64,000 nt of DNA from Caballeronia sordidicola (GTDB lineage Bacteria; Pseudomonadota; Gammaproteobacteria; Burkholderiales; Burkholderiaceae), in assembly GCF_001544455.2 (NCBI RefSeq), contig NZ_FCOC02000015.1, forward strand, positions 109,298 to 173,297, written 5' to 3'. The first letter of the stretch is position 1. Each line of letters starts with the position of its first letter. A program made the translations under genes and the position numbers. The notes under the pieces are model-generated. The model saw only the letters and a list, made by a program, of their open reading frames with translations, did no database searches and was not told the DNA's origin. Below, piece after piece: positions 63,308 through 64,000 of the stretch.

Positions 63308-63654
63308 AGCAGGTTGTTGAGTACCAGTTCGTGAGAGTGTCCGATCCAGATGGCGGCATCGCGATGATCGCGAAGGGCGTCGCCGGTATTTGGATGAATG
63401 AAAATATCGAGTGAACCGTGATTTAGCGTGAGCCATTCAACGATGGCGGCGAACTGTCCGGGTTCGAATGCGAGTTGATAAGACCATTGTGGATGTGGAC
63501 CGACGGTTTTTTCGTGAAAGCGTCCGATCTGAAGTGTGTTGCCGAGACGGCTGGCGATTTCCTCGCGCAGTTTCCACGCGATATCGCGTGTAGACGCGTT
63601 GAAATAGACGTGTGCATGCCATGACGTAACGGGGGAAGAGGCGGTTGTATGCAT
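63304..63654 (-). CDS. DOPA 4,5-dioxygenase family protein
   Basis: From the ATG at 63654 the protein has 116 residues. WHAHVYFN near residue 12, VGPHPQWSYQLAF near 52 and NHGSLDIFIHPNTGDALRDHRDAAIWIG near 78 match the DOPA-dioxygenase family, which uses His residues to bind iron. The usual size is about 110-120 residues. Function here is unknown. Its end overlaps the AraC fragment on the other strand by four bases. Confidence 0.88.
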   Translation of the reverse strand: MHTTASSPVTSWHAHVYFNASTRDIAWKLREEIASRLGNTLQIGRFHEKTVGPHPQWSYQLAFEPGQFAAIVEWLTLNHGSLDIFIHPNTGDALRDHRDAAIWIGHSHELVLNNLL

Positions 63655-63931
63655 GGATGGCCAGTAACAAAAGAAAGGAGTGTCGCGACCGGGTGTTGAT
63701 TCTGAACAAACGCGGCGATTCCTGAGTGTAGCCAAAACGGACCGCAGATGCTTGAACTTGCCCGAGAGCACTGGTGGCGAAGCGTGTGGATGTAGGAGTT
63801 CGGAGGAGGAGGGTTTCAGGTGTTGGTGGTTATGGCGGCAAGGGACCTTTTGAAGTCCCAAGCAGATGTAATTGCACGCTTAGTCTCTTTAAGAATTAGC
63901 GGTTGGAAGGCGTTTTCTTTGCTTGGCGCTT
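63655..63931. other. Intergenic region with no convincing gene
   Basis: Between the dioxygenase gene and the edge fragment I see only short frames without good starts. It should hold the promoter of the dioxygenase gene. Confidence 0.4.
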
Positions 63932-64000
63932 TCACACTCCAAGTGCAACAGCGGGGTCAATGACAATGCCGTGCTTGGCGCAGTTTTCAATAAAGACCTC
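63932..64000 (-). CDS. C-terminal fragment of an unidentified protein, cut by the window edge
   Basis: Reading the minus strand from the last base gives 22 residues, ending ...HGIVIDPAVALGV, then TGA at 63932-63934. The composition is protein-like and the frame is in phase with the window edge. Too short to identify. Confidence 0.4.
   Translation of the reverse strand, partial: EVFIENCAKHGIVIDPAVALGV

Overview
The window looks like chromosomal DNA of a GC-rich betaproteobacterium of the Burkholderiaceae, most like Paraburkholderia or Caballeronia. This rests on the high GC codon bias, a DUF4148 protein, the imuA-imuB-dnaE2 arrangement, MocR and AraC regulators, and a sigma-54 aldehyde dehydrogenase/DUF779 locus. 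No rRNA, tRNA, CRISPR array, insertion sequence or integrase was recognised. Genes are densely packed on both strands. The assignment is from pattern recognition only; no database was searched.

Layout. 1-6.5 kb: the tail of an unknown gene, a DUF72 protein, and an SOS-controlled mutagenesis operon (imuA, imuB, dnaE2) with a near-perfect LexA box. 6.6-11.9 kb: penicillin-acylase family hydrolase, secreted DUF2501 protein, ABC exporter and a possible 20-residue peptide. 12.2-16.3 kb: ECF sigma factor, one-TM protein and periplasmic metal-sensor-like protein, followed by a DUF1800/DUF1501 pair. 16.4-28.5 kb: AlaX tRNA-editing protein, an unknown gene beside a PAS histidine kinase, MFS exporter, GFA enzyme, a large hybrid kinase, MnmD, a MocR regulator divergent from two acetyltransferases.

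28.5-35.9 kb is a minus-strand catabolic locus: aldehyde dehydrogenase, DUF779, a full sigma-54 activator, an AcoR-like regulator without an AAA+ domain, and an FAD monooxygenase. A good -24/-12 promoter and an upstream palindrome precede the dehydrogenase. 36.0-40.5 kb is the most unusual part: a four-TM protein divergent from a phage-type GH24 lysozyme, a secreted/membrane protein and a DUF2235 alpha/beta hydrolase. I do not recognise it as a described system. 40.5-48.2 kb holds small regulators, a PhyH oxygenase, a GT44/TcdB-like glycosyltransferase, and an AraC/SDR/TetR/VOC group. 48.5-53.7 kb holds a DUF2760 gene with two divergent Hsp70 homologues in one operon.

55.4-63.0 kb is a galactoside uptake and hydrolysis operon: ATPase, GH42 beta-galactosidase, binding protein and two permeases, transcribed away from a LacI regulator. 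A perfect 18-bp palindrome sits just upstream of the ATPase gene. The right end has a decayed AraC fragment, a DOPA 4,5-dioxygenase-family gene and a cut-off gene. Two degraded gene remnants (dehydratase N-terminus near 41.3 kb, AraC C-terminus near 63.2 kb) show local gene loss.
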